Source of the DNA: Silene latifolia
Taxonomy: Eukaryota; Streptophyta; Magnoliopsida; Caryophyllales; Caryophyllaceae
NCBI RefSeq assembly: GCF_048544455.1
Contig: NC_133537.1
Span: 70,093,634 to 70,157,633 of the forward strand
DNA length: 64,000 bases
Direction of reading: 5' to 3'
Shown: piece by piece, positions 1-12,300 of the stretch
Position numbering within the stretch: the stretch's first letter is position 1
Layout of the letters: every line of letters begins with the position of its first letter
Translations under genes and position numbers: made by a program
The notes under the pieces: model-generated
The model's input: only the letters and a program-made list of their open reading frames with translations
Told to the model about the DNA's origin: nothing
Databases searched by the model: none

Positions 1-1
1 A

Positions 2-124
2 CCAACAGCTGCCACAACTCCACTCACCGCCACCGTACCTCCCGTCGCCGACGATATTCCTGCCGATTCTCCAGCTACTAATCCATTGAATTCAGTCGTC
101 GATGTACCTGCTGCCGCGCCGTAA
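2..124 (+). CDS. 3' end of an unidentified Ala/Pro/Thr-rich reading frame (5' end outside window)
   Basis: Reading in frame from base 2, there are 40 codons before a TAA at 122-124. The translated tail is rich in Ala, Pro, Thr and Val, for example VPPVADDIPADSPATNP. The GC content drops sharply after the stop, as expected when a plant coding region passes into its 3' untranslated region. No domain is visible and no function can be assigned. It could be the last exon of a plus-strand gene that starts upstream of the window, or a chance open stretch. Confidence 0.4.
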   Translation, partial: PTAATTPLTATVPPVADDIPADSPATNPLNSVVDVPAAAP

Positions 125-538
125 AGCGGTTTTGTTTCGTGGAACAGAGTTGCGGTTGTTGGTGTATCGTCCACCGTCGTTGCTTTTGGCTTCTTCTTTC
201 ATGTTCTAATTCCACGCCGCTTAAGTTTTCCCTTTTTCGATTTATGTGTTCAATTTATTTCAGCATACACTTACCAATTTATTTGTTATTATTTTGATTA
301 TAATTGATGTCTGTTAAAATATCCTTATAACATATGAACATTAGTTATAACGTATAAAGAATGCATTTTTATGAATCTACAAATAATAAAAAGGTTGATT
401 GTTGTCTTATCAGATGTCGTGTACCTTTGGTATAAAGGTTCTGAACCCGTAGTATAATATTATTGTACTTTTGGTACAAAAGTTCTGAACATGAGGTTCT
501 CACGGTTCTCATGGGAGGAGGGTTCTCATAGGATCTCA

Positions 539-542
<4 letters not shown>
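125..542. other. Downstream flank ending in a transposon-like terminus beside (TA)n
   Basis: No gene is seen. A ~35-bp motif ending in GGTTCTGAAC/AGTTCTGAAC occurs twice near 425-490. From 490 to 542 there are three copies of GGTTCTCA/GGTTCTCAC just before a TA tract. Read on the minus strand this is GATCCTATGAGAACC, seven bases, then CATGAGAACCGTGAGAACC, which matches the spacing of the end at 24874. I infer the right end of a DNA transposon whose left end is not recognised. Confidence 0.4.

Positions 543-634
<92 letters not shown>
543..634. repeat. (TA)n microsatellite
   Basis: About 90 bases of uninterrupted TA dinucleotides. It abuts the putative transposon end at 490-542. Confidence 0.95.
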
Positions 635-636
<2 letters not shown>

Positions 637-956
637 GTTTATCATGAATTCCTCTCTATCATCTTGCTTCTTCTTTGTTTTATTTTATTTAATTTGTTTT
701 ACAAGCTAATAAACGCAGAAAAACAACAGTGACAAAACTAATTAAGCGAATAAAACTTAGAGAAAGAACATAATGATTGATAAAAACACATGCAAATGAA
801 ATAATTAGAGAAAGAAAATAATGACTGAGATGACAAAACCTAAATTAAATCATGCATATTTACCTGATAATTAGAGAAAGTAAGAGACGATGAAACCAAC
901 AGTGACGGCGAGATGATAAAGCGACGATGAGGAAGAGAGAAAAAGACGATGAGAAA
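635..956. other. AT-rich spacer without a recognised gene
   Basis: Contains three copies of a short AATTAGAGAAAG-type motif (near 757, 805, 870), possibly body sequence of the CACTA-like element that ends at 1469. No coding potential is seen. Confidence 0.5.
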
Positions 957-1089
957 GTGTGTTTGTGTTTGTGTTTGTGTTTGTGTTTGTGTTTGTGTTT
1001 GTGTTTGTGTTTGTGTTTGTGTTTGTGTTTGTGTTTGTGTTGTGTTTGTGTTTGTGTTTGTGTTTGTGTTTGTGTATGTTTGTGTTTTG
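957..1089. repeat. (GTGTTT)n hexanucleotide array
   Basis: Tandem GTGTTT units, about twenty copies, with one slipped register near 1037. It creates spurious long ORFs on both strands (runs of Cys-Leu or Lys-His), which are not genes. Confidence 0.93.
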
Positions 1090-1127
1090 TGGCTGTAGCT
1101 GATATGTGTTTATGTGGTTTATAGTAT

Positions 1128-1469
1128 GGAAAGTATTGACAACGGTTGTTAAACAAAAACCCGTTGTCATTACAGAATATATTAATAACGGGTCCATAGT
1201 AAACCGTTGTTAAAAAGTATTAACAACGGGTTTATAAATAACCGTTGTAATTACTTTTCACTAACTTTGCGCCAATTTTACGCCAAATTATTAACAACGG
1301 TTGTGCATGTTTGACCCGTTGTTAAAACCTATAACAACGGTTATGGAACCATAACCGTTGTAACTAATTTTAGTAAAATTCGCGCCATCCGTTCTACAAC
1401 GTCTTATGGTGATTTTCGTGAATAAGCGTTGTTAAAGGGGCGTTGTAGTTGCCTGGATTTGTAGTAGTG
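1128..1469 (-). mobile_element. CACTA (En/Spm-type) transposon terminus with subterminal repeats
   Basis: The right boundary reads TTTGTAGTAGTG (1458-1469), the reverse complement of a CACTACTACAAA end as used by CACTA transposons. The preceding ~340 bases hold about ten copies of ACAACGG or CCGTTGT in both orientations, matching the subterminal repeat arrays that En/Spm transposases bind. The opposite CACTA end was not found, so the left limit given is only the start of the repeat array. No transposase is present, so this is a non-autonomous or truncated copy. Confidence 0.75.
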
Positions 1470-1831
1470 GGAATATTATAATATTATAATATTATGAATT
1501 ATTATAAGAAGGTGCGAAATTAAGAAATAGATTAGCGCGTAATATCACTTAGCGAGTTCAGCTTTGCGCACAGATTTTTAAACAGCTGCCATTTTTTCGT
1601 TACTTATCGGAATCAAGCCTGTGACCATGCGTTGGAAAGCTAAGACAATAAAAGTTCCCTCTAAAACTCCATATATGACTGTTTGAAAATGCCCCTAAAA
1701 TAAGTGATCACATTTCCAAGTATGACACATTTGTGCAAGCTCTCTATTAGTCTTTCATAGTCTACCTTGTACTTAGACACGCATCAAGGGTCCTATAACC
1801 TTAGAATATGAGGGGTATTACAGTCTTCCCT
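1470..1831 (-). mobile_element. Truncated LTR (Tekay-like chromovirus, minus strand)
   Basis: On the minus strand a polypurine segment (1832-1850) is followed by TGTAATACCCC, the expected junction of internal region and 3' LTR. A nearly identical junction occurs on the plus strand at 27437-27489. The LTR runs left from 1831 and is cut or overlain by the CACTA end at 1469. No coding region remains. Confidence 0.55.
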
Positions 1832-1875
1832 CCTTAAAATGAACTTCGTCCTCGAAGTTCGCGCATACTACCAAT
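1832..1875 (-). other. Polypurine tract and conserved pre-LTR box of a Tekay-like element
   Basis: Minus strand: CTTCGAGGACGAAGTTC (self-complementary CTTCG/CGAAG), then ATTTTAAGGAGGGAAGAC immediately before TGTAATACC. The same block precedes the LTR at 27479. It would prime plus-strand DNA synthesis. Confidence 0.65.
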
Positions 1876-2694
1876 CACTCAAAACCAACATTATGCACAC
1901 CAATCAAAATGTTATTGTCACTAACTCATATGATGACCTTACTTACATATATTAATCAACTAAATACCATTAACTTCAGTAGTATTACAAACATGGGGTT
2001 GGAACCATCTCCCGAGAATGGCTCCACAATCAATCCAACAACCAATGTAATCACAAACCACAATCACAATCGTATTACCAACAATCAATCACAGTTACCA
2101 ACTTATAATCAATTATGCAACCAACTGTGTAGGGAAACCCTGCCTGATCAGATATCCACGGAAAAGCACAAAAAAGCAAGCTAGAACGCCTCCTCTACGA
2201 AGTCCTCACCTATTATGATATCACACAATCAATCAACTACACATCATATGATTATCTACCCCAAACCCCCAAATCACCCAATTAGGGTTTGCATAACTAT
2301 AACCATAACAACAAATTAACAAAGGTATAAGACTTACTGATTAAAAATACGCGGAATGAGATGCAAAACTCCCAAATCGGATAACCCTATCCTTGGGAGT
2401 GATTAGAATAATCAGAGAAGCAGTGAACGTGGTTTTTAGATTTTGAGAAAATGATTATACAATGATTAGGAACTGTTAATCACATTTTTATACTTCTCTA
2501 ATTATTATAACCAAAACCGCGGAACTTAACCTGTCAGATACTCCGCCGAGTACGCCCTACTCGACCGAGTTTCTCACTACTTGGCCGAGTGCACCCAAAA
2601 GAGAAGCCTGTCTAAAAGCACTCGACGGCTTACTCGGCCGATTATGGCCTACTCGACCGAGAAAGCTGTAACCAGAAAACCGTGGTATTACAGT
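1876..2694 (-). mobile_element. Second Tekay-like LTR fragment (minus strand)
   Basis: The minus strand starts TGTAATACCACGG at 2694 and contains several ACTCGGTCGAGT / ACTCGGCCGAGT-type palindromic motifs (2545-2665) and a TATAAAAA-like box near 2490. It runs directly into the polypurine block at 1832-1875 with no gag or pol between, so the internal region is deleted. Its first bases differ from the LTR at 1831, so these may be two families or a recombinant. Confidence 0.5.
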
Positions 2695-3310
2695 TGATGG
2701 TGAGCTTGCAATTATGGGTAAATGGTTGGACTTGCGGGTAGATATTTTCAATCGACATGGCTTAGGGTGTTGATCAAGGCGATTGACAACGTGGTTGATG
2801 GTTGTAGGTGGTCAGTGGTGTAGGTGAGTGCGCTGTACAGTTGTGGTTTTAGATGGCCAGTGGTACATGGTGGTTAGTGGGATAAATGTTGTGAGGGAGA
2901 AGGGTTAGAGGAGAGGGGTTTTGATGAAGGGTATTAGGAGAAGTCGTCAACTTGTTATTCAAGTAGCCGGTCATCTAATTCTATTTCAAAAATATAGAGT
3001 AATAGTTTGGTTTATTATGAGTTAAAATGAAGTTTAGATTATTGTAAGAAAATCACTCATACAACAATCCTAATTAAGTAATGTTCTTTTCGACGACTAG
3101 AGCCCACCCTACCTCATTTCGATTCTGGTAAGCTTAATTCAGCTCGAGACAAAGAGCAACAAAAGAAGCATTTACAACGCTCAAGTCCTGAATTACAATC
3201 ACTTTACTGAATACCAATCACACCAAGTTTGCAATTTCATGTCCATGTCCATTTAAAATCCTCAATCACCCACAAAATTCCCCAAAATCAAATCTCTTGA
3301 TTCACGCTCA
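2695..3310. other. 5' flank of the hydrolase gene
   Basis: No repeat or ORF is recognised. From about 3060 the sequence takes on the character of a plant 5' untranslated leader (A/C-rich), ending CGCTCAATGTCG at the start codon. The promoter is presumed to lie here but no convincing TATA box was identified. Confidence 0.4.
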
Positions 3311-6300
3311 ATGTCGACTTACCGCCTAGCTTTGATCATCAATAACCCTGTTAACAATGATGAATTTCTTCTACTCAAACAATCTCCACCACCAAAATTC
3401 GGCATTGAAGAGTACGATTCTTACGTCGATTCCGATCTCTTTGACTTACCTTCTACGCAATTAAGTTTATTTCAAGGTCAATCTCAATTTGAATTGGACG
3501 ACGCTGAATTGTGCTCTCATAAGCTCGATTTGCGTAATTTTGACTTTATTTCAGCTCTTAATCAGGTATTTTATGTAATTTAATAGTATTAGTTAATTAG
3601 TTGAAGTGATTGGTTTTAGGTTGTTTAATTTTGTGTAATGTATGCTAAATGCGTGTTAGGTGTCGGAGGAATTAGGGATTGGGAGGTTGGTTGAATTGCG
3701 CTGGAAATTCTGCAAGTATGTACAAGAGCCCGAATTCGGCCCGAATCCTCTTGTTCATACGGTGTTCATTTCTACTAATTTTGAACTTGGCGACGGATAT
3801 AATGAAGGTTTGTCTTGCGTTTCATGTTCTCGAAGTGTACTAAGTGAAGTGAGAATTGTGTAAATGAAGTAGTTTTGCGATTTCGCTGCACACATGCATT
3901 TGTGTTATTTCTATTTTAGGTATGCTTTAGTTGGTCTCTGGTTTGGAGTATGAAATTATCAAGAAGCTAATCTCTGGACGGTGACATTTGAGAATTGCAG
4001 TTTATAAAATTTGAGAGCAATGAAAATAGTTAGATATTCCAATTTTTAGCCAAGTTTCGTGCTTTAGTCAGTTGCAATTGTCTGACTCTTTACTAAGCTT
4101 TTCAAATATCTATGAAGCAGAAAGTACAGCGATTAGTATTAATATTAGCCTCGCAGAAATTTTTTTAATGAAGCAATAGACACGTAAGGAGTATGGACTC
4201 AGAATCTGGTCTGGTCATTAATCATCTAGTCATCCCCTCTTCAAATTTTCCCGCCTAAAATACTACAACCTATAATAGGCCTAATCTTTGTAGTCTACTC
4301 TATATATATACGTATGTTGGGCTACAAATGAGTGTATTCTTGGATTGAAATTTAGAGAATTTGTCCTACAGAAAATTTAATTTAAGGCTTTTATGAAAAT
4401 AAATAATTAACCTTTTATGATAAAAAGTTGTGGCAAAAAATACATCGCTAGAAAGAAACTATTAAATAATGTCATTAGATTTGTGTAAAAAGTAGTTTCA
4501 TTAAAATACACTTACATTTTTTGATTAATTTTGCAGTTTTATTTTTTTTCCTCAAATTAAAATACAAGAATGAGACATGAAAAATTAATGAATTATCAAT
4601 TTAAAATCTATAAATAGTACACTAAAAAGTAAAAATTTTGTATATACGTGCATGCATTGCACGGGCTCTATACTACTTTATTTATTAAATTTGAAACAAA
4701 TGAAGTGGCAGAGATTTTTGGCTATGTTATATTGTTATCCTTCAGCTGTGTCTATGATGATAATCCAAGGCTGCATGATTCGTAATTACACCCCTAGCCC
4801 CCTTCACAAGTATGTATTACACATACACTACACGCACAATACACACTTATTACGCTGCGATGAGTTTTAACCAAAAAACTTAATGCGTTGTAATACGCAT
4901 ATGACATACGTGTGAATAAGTTCGCCGTTCGCTTAGGTTTAAGCAAATACAGTAACACAGGATAATACCTGGACAAAACTGCCGAGGCATTTAACTTTTC
5001 TCGAGACTAATTCCATACCATTAACTATGTATTGTCTTGTAGTTTCTCTATCATAATGTTTTCATTGCTACTAAGCCTGGTTAAACCTCGTCTGCGAATC
5101 TTAGACTTAGTACCTTAGAAAAGATTTCAGAGAGGACCTCCACTGAACCTTAGTCTTTCAACAAGGTGATATGCTCAGTGTCAATGTTGGAGGATTTAGT
5201 GAAGGATTAGTTGCGGAGAGAATTACAAGCCTTTAGCGATGCAAAAGACCAGTGTATTGATTACTTCAAGCCTGAGGACAACTGTCACAATATGTGAACT
5301 TCCCCAATGTGTCACCATATGTGCCAGCTTCACTAACATGAGTTTCACAATGTGTGGAGAGATAATGAACTGACTCTGATAGACTAAAGTGGTTTTTGAC
5401 GAAGCTTTGTGATCCTGAATTCATGATAGATAACTTTATCTGCTAGCTATTCTTTGTCGTTCTCTTTGCACAAGCTAAACTAGGTTGAACCGTGTCCAGG
5501 GACATTTCTGTGGTTGAGCTGGCCTAAATGCATCGAATTGCTTAGAGATGTGAAACAAGGATGTAGCCGTATTGGACCCTTGGCAGTTAACAGCATTCTG
5601 CATGACTCTGAACTCTCCAAGTGGGATGTTCTCCAGAACTTGCGTTACCAGGTTAATTTCATCTGGATTTCTTGGCCGTGTTATATATTTTCTTGTTTTG
5701 CTGGAAGTAAGCGGCTCATGACAGGATGTGCTAGCAGACTTAAGTACAAAAAAGGATACTAAATGAAAAAAGCAATGCAATTATGCATACAGATTTGTCT
5801 TAAAGTATGCTCCGACCTTTTCTTACTTATCATGTTTTTGGCATGGGTGAAGTGTTTATCATGCGGCTATTTTGATACTAATATGGATCAATGGTTGCAT
5901 ACTGAGGATAAAAGAGTTGGAGTAGCTTTCAAACCAACAAACCGCCCCTTTACGTGTTCGGACCAAGTGCATTTCATTATTGATATCTTTTTTTCGGGAC
6001 AGATTGTGAGATTGACATTTCCATTTTTTTTCTCGAAGGAGCCAAAGACTTGCTACTCCCTCCAATCCACACCAAACTTATAACAACCCGACCCGCCACC
6101 GTCGTAACACAACCCCAATAAGATGGGATGTGTACCTTTGGGCCTATTATTTGTCCTCACTTAAGCCCAAAAGCACAAGCCCTTGTTACTAAGTGGTGGG
6201 TGGAAGCCCTTATAAACATATCACAATCCTCATATTTTCCCGATGTGGGACAACTCAATCTCATAACCTCACGGGGTGTTGCAAACTCCCCCACTTAAAT

Positions 6301-9300
6301 AACACAACGTCCTCGTTGTGCCCGTAAGCTGACCGCAGCCAAGCCCAGAATCCTCCCCCGCTAGGTGGGTGACCCAGGTACTCCTGACCACAGGCTCACC
6401 ACACGGTCGCAGGGTTGCTCTGATACCATTTATAACAACCCGACCTGCTCAGCCCAGAATCCTCCCCCGCTAGGTGGATGACCCGGGTACTCCCGACCAT
6501 AGGCTCACCACACGGTCGCAGGGTTGCTCTGATACCATTTATAACAACCCAACCCGCCACCCTCGTAACACAATCCTAATAAGATGGGATGTGTACCTTT
6601 GGGCCTATTATTTATCCTCACTTAAGCCCAAAAGCACAAGGCCGTGTTACTAAGTGGTGGGTGGAAGCTCTTATAAACATATCACAATCCTCATATTTTC
6701 CCGATGTGGACAACTCAATCTCATAACCTCACGGGGTGTTACAAAACTCCCCATATAGGTTTTCACATGTTTTAAGAAACAAGGAAAATGGGTAGTGAAT
6801 ATAAGTGGGGAGTTTGGTGTGGATTGGAGGGATAAAGTGATGCAAATGTGTAAATAGATTGTAGTAAAAAGGACCATTTGGTCAAGCTTTTTACTAAAAA
6901 GGGTAATGGGGAGCTATGTTACTCCGACTCGGCTTGAAGGGTCGGACACGGGTGCGTATCCAAGTGTCGAAGTAACATAGATGGGGAGTTTGCTGTGGAT
7001 GGTACATATTTAGTAAGTGGGGAGTTTGGTGTGAATTGGAGGGAGTATTAGTTTGCTTTAGAATATGTTGGGAGTTAATCTAAAGACTCACTAGACTACT
7101 AGCACTTCTTATATTGTAAACTAGCATTCCGTCGACTTACATCATGTGTCATCCAAAAATAACCTGTGATTCAGCACACGGGCAAGGCTGTGTACAATGT
7201 ACTTCAAACCATTTACCGCCCCATAGAAGAATCTTTTGACACAATTAGGTAATGGCGTAATGTGGTTATTGTTATTGTTGTAATTAACAGTTCCGTTCTG
7301 TTATTTTGTGGTTCAGCCATTCAGGTATATTTAATTTCGATATCACGAGTAAACTGCATCCAGTATCTGTGTTTTTTTCTTTCTTTTCTTTCTGATGTTG
7401 AAACCAGTAAAACTCATCTTCTAACTGAGCATTGTTGAATACTTTTTTTATTCACTGTTTAGGAGTATCCGCTTGGAGTTATGCTTGTACCTATGGGAAG
7501 TAGAACTACGAAACCTTTCAGCACTACGAACTTGATTGTCGTTGCTCCAGACATTGTAGCTAATTGTCAAAACAATGCAAGCTTTGCTGCTTATGGAGAT
7601 GCTCTGATAGTGGATCCAGGATGCAGTTCTCGATTCCATCAGGAAGTAAGTAATCTCATGTGTTTTCACTTTTCAGACTCCGTAGGCTAATGTGAAATTT
7701 TCTTGTACTAACATTTGACAGTGTAAGGTAGAGTATAGACTCGGCCTCCCAGGCGCAAAATTCTTTAGTAGAAACAGCTGTTTGACATCATAAGAACTTG
7801 GAATTTGAGTTTTTTGAATATTGCAACTGCTTTTGGTTACAAAGTACGATCTTTTGAAATTTTTCTGATTTTGAATGCTAATTCGAATATTGTATGAATG
7901 CAAGTTTTATTTATAATACTAGGACTTTTAAGATTTGTGTATGACTTGCATGTTTACAACTGCTGTTTTTCAAATGTGTTCTATTGTCTCATACATTTTT
8001 TACTCTTTATCATGCTGTCTTTTTTACTTATGTCTTGTCAAGGACAAAAGGTTACTTGCTTTTGATTTTTCTTTTGTATTGAATAAAGTCTTACTCTAGA
8101 ATTGAAGGACATTTTTTTTTCTATTCTTTTCGACATAAGATGTTTTCCTTCAGGGTGGGAGACATTATTTATACAAGTGTAGAAGTTAGTGACTCTGCTT
8201 TTAAATGTAAGACTGTTTTTTCAAAGATCCAAGCATTCTACTTCATCTAATGACTTAATGAGATGCCATGTGTCACGTGACTTAAGTTGTGGCTGAGTAT
8301 TATTCTATATGCAACCTTACCTTTGTATTAGCAACGCAAAGTGGTTGAATTGCATTGAAGACTCCTATTTAATAATAAAAAAGAAGCACAAGTAGCTTAG
8401 TGAGTCAATTTGCTTAAATCCATCATAATGCAGAACCAAAAAATAATGAGTCATTGGCTTCACTAGAAATGGAGTTGATTCTATATATTATAGTGAACAA
8501 TTAATCTCTAACCATTCACATTTTTTGTGTGGACAAATACCCGTTATAGGAGCAACAAAAAGAGGTCTGGATCCCCATTTCAGTTGCAATAGTGCACTAA
8601 TACATGTTTCAATGTTTATCAGCTTGAGCACATAGTTGCAGCTCTACCGAAAAAACTGATCGTGTTTGTTACTCATCACCATCCTGATCATGTGGATGGT
8701 AAGTTGGCTCAATATCCCCCCCACCCCCGACCTCTTACACGTCTTTACTTTCTAATAAAGAGAAACATTTTAATATTTGTGTTGGTAGCTAATATCAATC
8801 CTTCTGTATTGTAGCAAATTTAATAGCAGAAATCAGTGACAGCAATGTTTGTTCAGTGCATATATGTAGTCTAGATGCTGGAGAGAAAAGTCATAAAAGG
8901 GAAAGTCTTGAGAGGATGCGAGTAATTTGAACTGCAAAACAAGGTTATTAGTCTTATTACTGATGCAGCATCACACTTCAGCCTCTATAACCAACAACAG
9001 AATATAGTTTTATGTCATCAGACTCATGAGACATACATAAGGGAATAATTATCATCAATTCACCCCCCCAAGTTCTTGTTTTTTCATTCTTAGTGTGTAT
9101 AGAGGCACATCATACATTAACACGGAGCATCATGATTTCGCAAGTCTTTGACAGCGTTAACCACATGGGATTCTCTAGTTTAAAATGCATCAGGATTTCG
9201 CAATTCACCTGCTTTGTTAAAAAACCTTAGCTCACACGGAGCTTTTTACTGTGGTCAAGCTGATCATACTCGCCCTTCCTGTCAGCCTTCTTTCTCAGTT

Positions 9301-12300
9301 TTTGTTTCAGTTTATTAAGAGGCCTCAATATTAAGTGGTCTAGCACGCATGCTATTCATTGAAACCTGAACGTCTATTCTTTGGCATGGAACTTGGAAGT
9401 CATGCTAGCTGGCACTCCTACCGGTACCGTGTGATTTGTAGGCGAATCTAACTTACCATAAGTATTTCTAGGTTGCAAATTTTTTGGGTGGACCAGTGGA
9501 CTTGTGTAGAACTTTCCTCTTTTTTCCTGAATTTGGTTTCAATGTCACCATGCACTTTTGTAAGTTTCACCAAATGGTGCACTACAAAACGAAGGACATT
9601 GTACTTGATTGGAGTTTACAAGATTTCACCCAAATGACCCAATAACCTATAGCCTCCATTTGTCTCGTGGCTGCATAGGACTTGTAAGCTAAATGTGTAG
9701 TTAAGTTTGAGTGTTGAGTGGCTGTGCAACAGGATCATTAGATCCTTGTCCGTGGGCATGACAAGCACCCACATCAGTGGATATCCTTGCCACTCCACAA
9801 AGTAAATGGCTACAGAAAATTAGAACATTTAGAAGTGACGTTGGAGTAATGTAATCAAGTCTTTTATGGCTTCCTAATACCATACAAAGGAACCTTGGTC
9901 GTGATGCTAAGCTGTTGGGGTTGTCTATCTATATTGCCGATCAAAATCTCTATAAGTGGAGGTTGCCAAAAACTGTTTTGAGTTTTTCTTCTGTGACAGT
10001 ATTCCATACCATACATCCAAAAGTGTGGTAGCCTTAAATTATGTACTGGCTGGGTTGTTACTGTTATGCCCGACCATAGCAGTATCTCCTTGGTCCTGCG
10101 GATTGCAAATATGTACCATTCAAAGATTTATGAACCTGTTTGCTGCATATTGACCGCACAGTTGCTTCCTGGCGTGTACTTCCTATTGAAATTTAATGAC
10201 GACGGGCTGGGTGTCTTGTGGGGATATTCAGGTCTCTTGTGTTAACTTTGTGCATTCTCGTAGTCCTTGGCTGCAAAGGTTCTCGTGTAAATTAAAGAGT
10301 AGAAGTTGCTTCTCTTAAACTGTGTTGTAAGTGTGTGTGTGTGTGTGTGCGCGCGCGCGCGTGCGTGTGCATTTTTGTGTGTGCGTGTGCGTTTATGTGT
10401 CAGTCTGTTTGCCTGTGCATCTGAGCATGTACGTATGTGCATGTTAATTTGCGTGTCCGTGTGAGTTTTACCCATAGATAGGCTTGTGTCTTGAATATAT
10501 CTCGTTTGATTGCTCTATTCAGGTTTAGCCGTCATTCAAAGATGTAATCCTGATGCAATTCTATTGGCCCATGACAACACAATGTGCCGTGTTAGGAAAG
10601 GTAGTATCTTATATATTTGTTTGTTGTAACTTAAATTTGTTGTATCTCATACATATTTTAAGTTTATGTCACCATCCCATGCATATCTGTTGTTGGATGT
10701 TAAAGAATTAATTTCGTTTATCATTCTTAGCAAATTGCATCTATTCGGGCTTGTTTGGCAAATATTTTTGTCTAAAAAGTACCGTGGCAATTGTTTGTTG
10801 AAACAGATGTCTGGTCACTTGGGTATACTTCAATTGTCGGGGGAGAAGAAATCTCTGTCGGAGGCCAGCGATTTCAAGTCATTTTTGCTCCGGTATGTTA
10901 TATTGTATAAAGACATCAGGCGCACCATCCATTATTCTATGTATATAATCTGTCGTCTTCAATATATTTGCCTTGAAGAAAGGGGTGCAACTGGAGGATG
11001 GGGAGGGGGCTGAGAACATTAGGGTGATTAAAAAAACGAGGTTAGGAGTGGAAAGAATTTAAGAGATAAGTCTCATTTCTTTAATTTGTGTTCTTAATTT
11101 ATTTCAATCTTAATTTAGATAACAGCTGTTCAGTTCTTAAGTTACATATAATAGAGGGTGATTATTTTGGAAACAATATCAGTAGTAGTTGATATTACCC
11201 TTCACCAAAGGTTGATTGTATTTACCAATTATTGCAAGTGCTACAATCTTGGCTATCAGTTTTGGAGCTTCATATAAATCTACAAATTTTCACACCATTA
11301 AATGTTCTTCAATTTCATTATGCTACTTTGTAGTTACAATATTCCATGATAGTATAAATGCAATTTTGAATATACCCTGACGTCGTAATTTATTTAATCA
11401 AATAACTCACTCAAACCAAAGCTATAAAAACTTCATCCCACCATCATCCTCACTTAACTTCAGTCCATTGTCGTTTGTGTCCCTATGCTACTCCGATACT
11501 TCCCCTAGCTACCATATCGCGTATCATACTTTTCGTTACTATGCTTTCTGCTCTTTGTACCACAACGCTTTGTTTTAATCACCAGATTCACCACTGCAAC
11601 ATAATCTATAAATCAAATACTGAAATACGTCTACATTCAAATAAGTCTAGTCCATCACCTACATTATCTCTGACATGAATTATTGTATACACAGTTACAC
11701 ACTGAGTTTATCTAACTGGCTTCTTTTTTATTCCCCTCACAAGTGTTGGGTATTACATGATGCAAATATTTGACGATGAGAAACATCATGGGTTCCACAC
11801 TTCCACACATTATAAAATACCGGTCAATTGGTCATAAGTTATTCAATACCTTAGATCCTTTTCTAAATTAGTTTGAATTATTCTGTTAGTCTATTGCATT
11901 CTTGATTATGAATTTTCTAGCTGTCTTCCAATGTCAGGGTCACACGGATGGGCATATGGCATTGCTTCATATTAATTCTCATTCACTGGTTGTTGGCGAT
12001 CACTGTGTTGGGTAAGTTGTTTCGTACCTCAAATTTGGTTTTTAAATCTTTTCCCTGTCACATTTTTGTTTTATGAAAGTTAATTGTAATTCTTTTGTAA
12101 TCTATATTTTATTACTGAGTTTGATGTCATTATATTACTAATTAAAGGTTAATACTTGAAATAACTGTTGTATTGCTCCATGGGTTACTAAATTTGAGCT
12201 GTGGCACCGTATATATCGGTGTATCACAATCCAGGTATCAAGGTTTTGAAGGTTAGCACGATCACATTTCTTGGAAAATGACCGAGATCAAACTTTGCTG

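Larger units (their letters stand above)
6056..7045. mobile_element. Stowaway-like MITE in intron 3, interrupted by a TRIM
   Basis: The left end CTCCCTCCAATCCACACC (from 6056) is the reverse complement, with small changes, of the right end GGTGTGAATTGGAGGGAG (to 7045), with TA on both sides (6054-6055, 7046-7047). CTCCCTCC ends and a TA duplication are typical of Stowaway/Mariner MITEs. A second GGTGTGGATTGGAGGGA copy at 6815-6832 suggests two overlapping or nested MITEs. The 665-bp TRIM at 6079-6743 sits inside the left terminal repeat. Confidence 0.7.

Noticed and set aside
491-709. 72-codon frame with a long Tyr-Ile repeat
   Set aside because: It is the translation of the (TA)n microsatellite.
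860-1197. Lys-His / Asn-Thr / Cys-Leu repeat proteins
   Set aside because: Frames through the GTGTTT array; open only because the repeat lacks stops.
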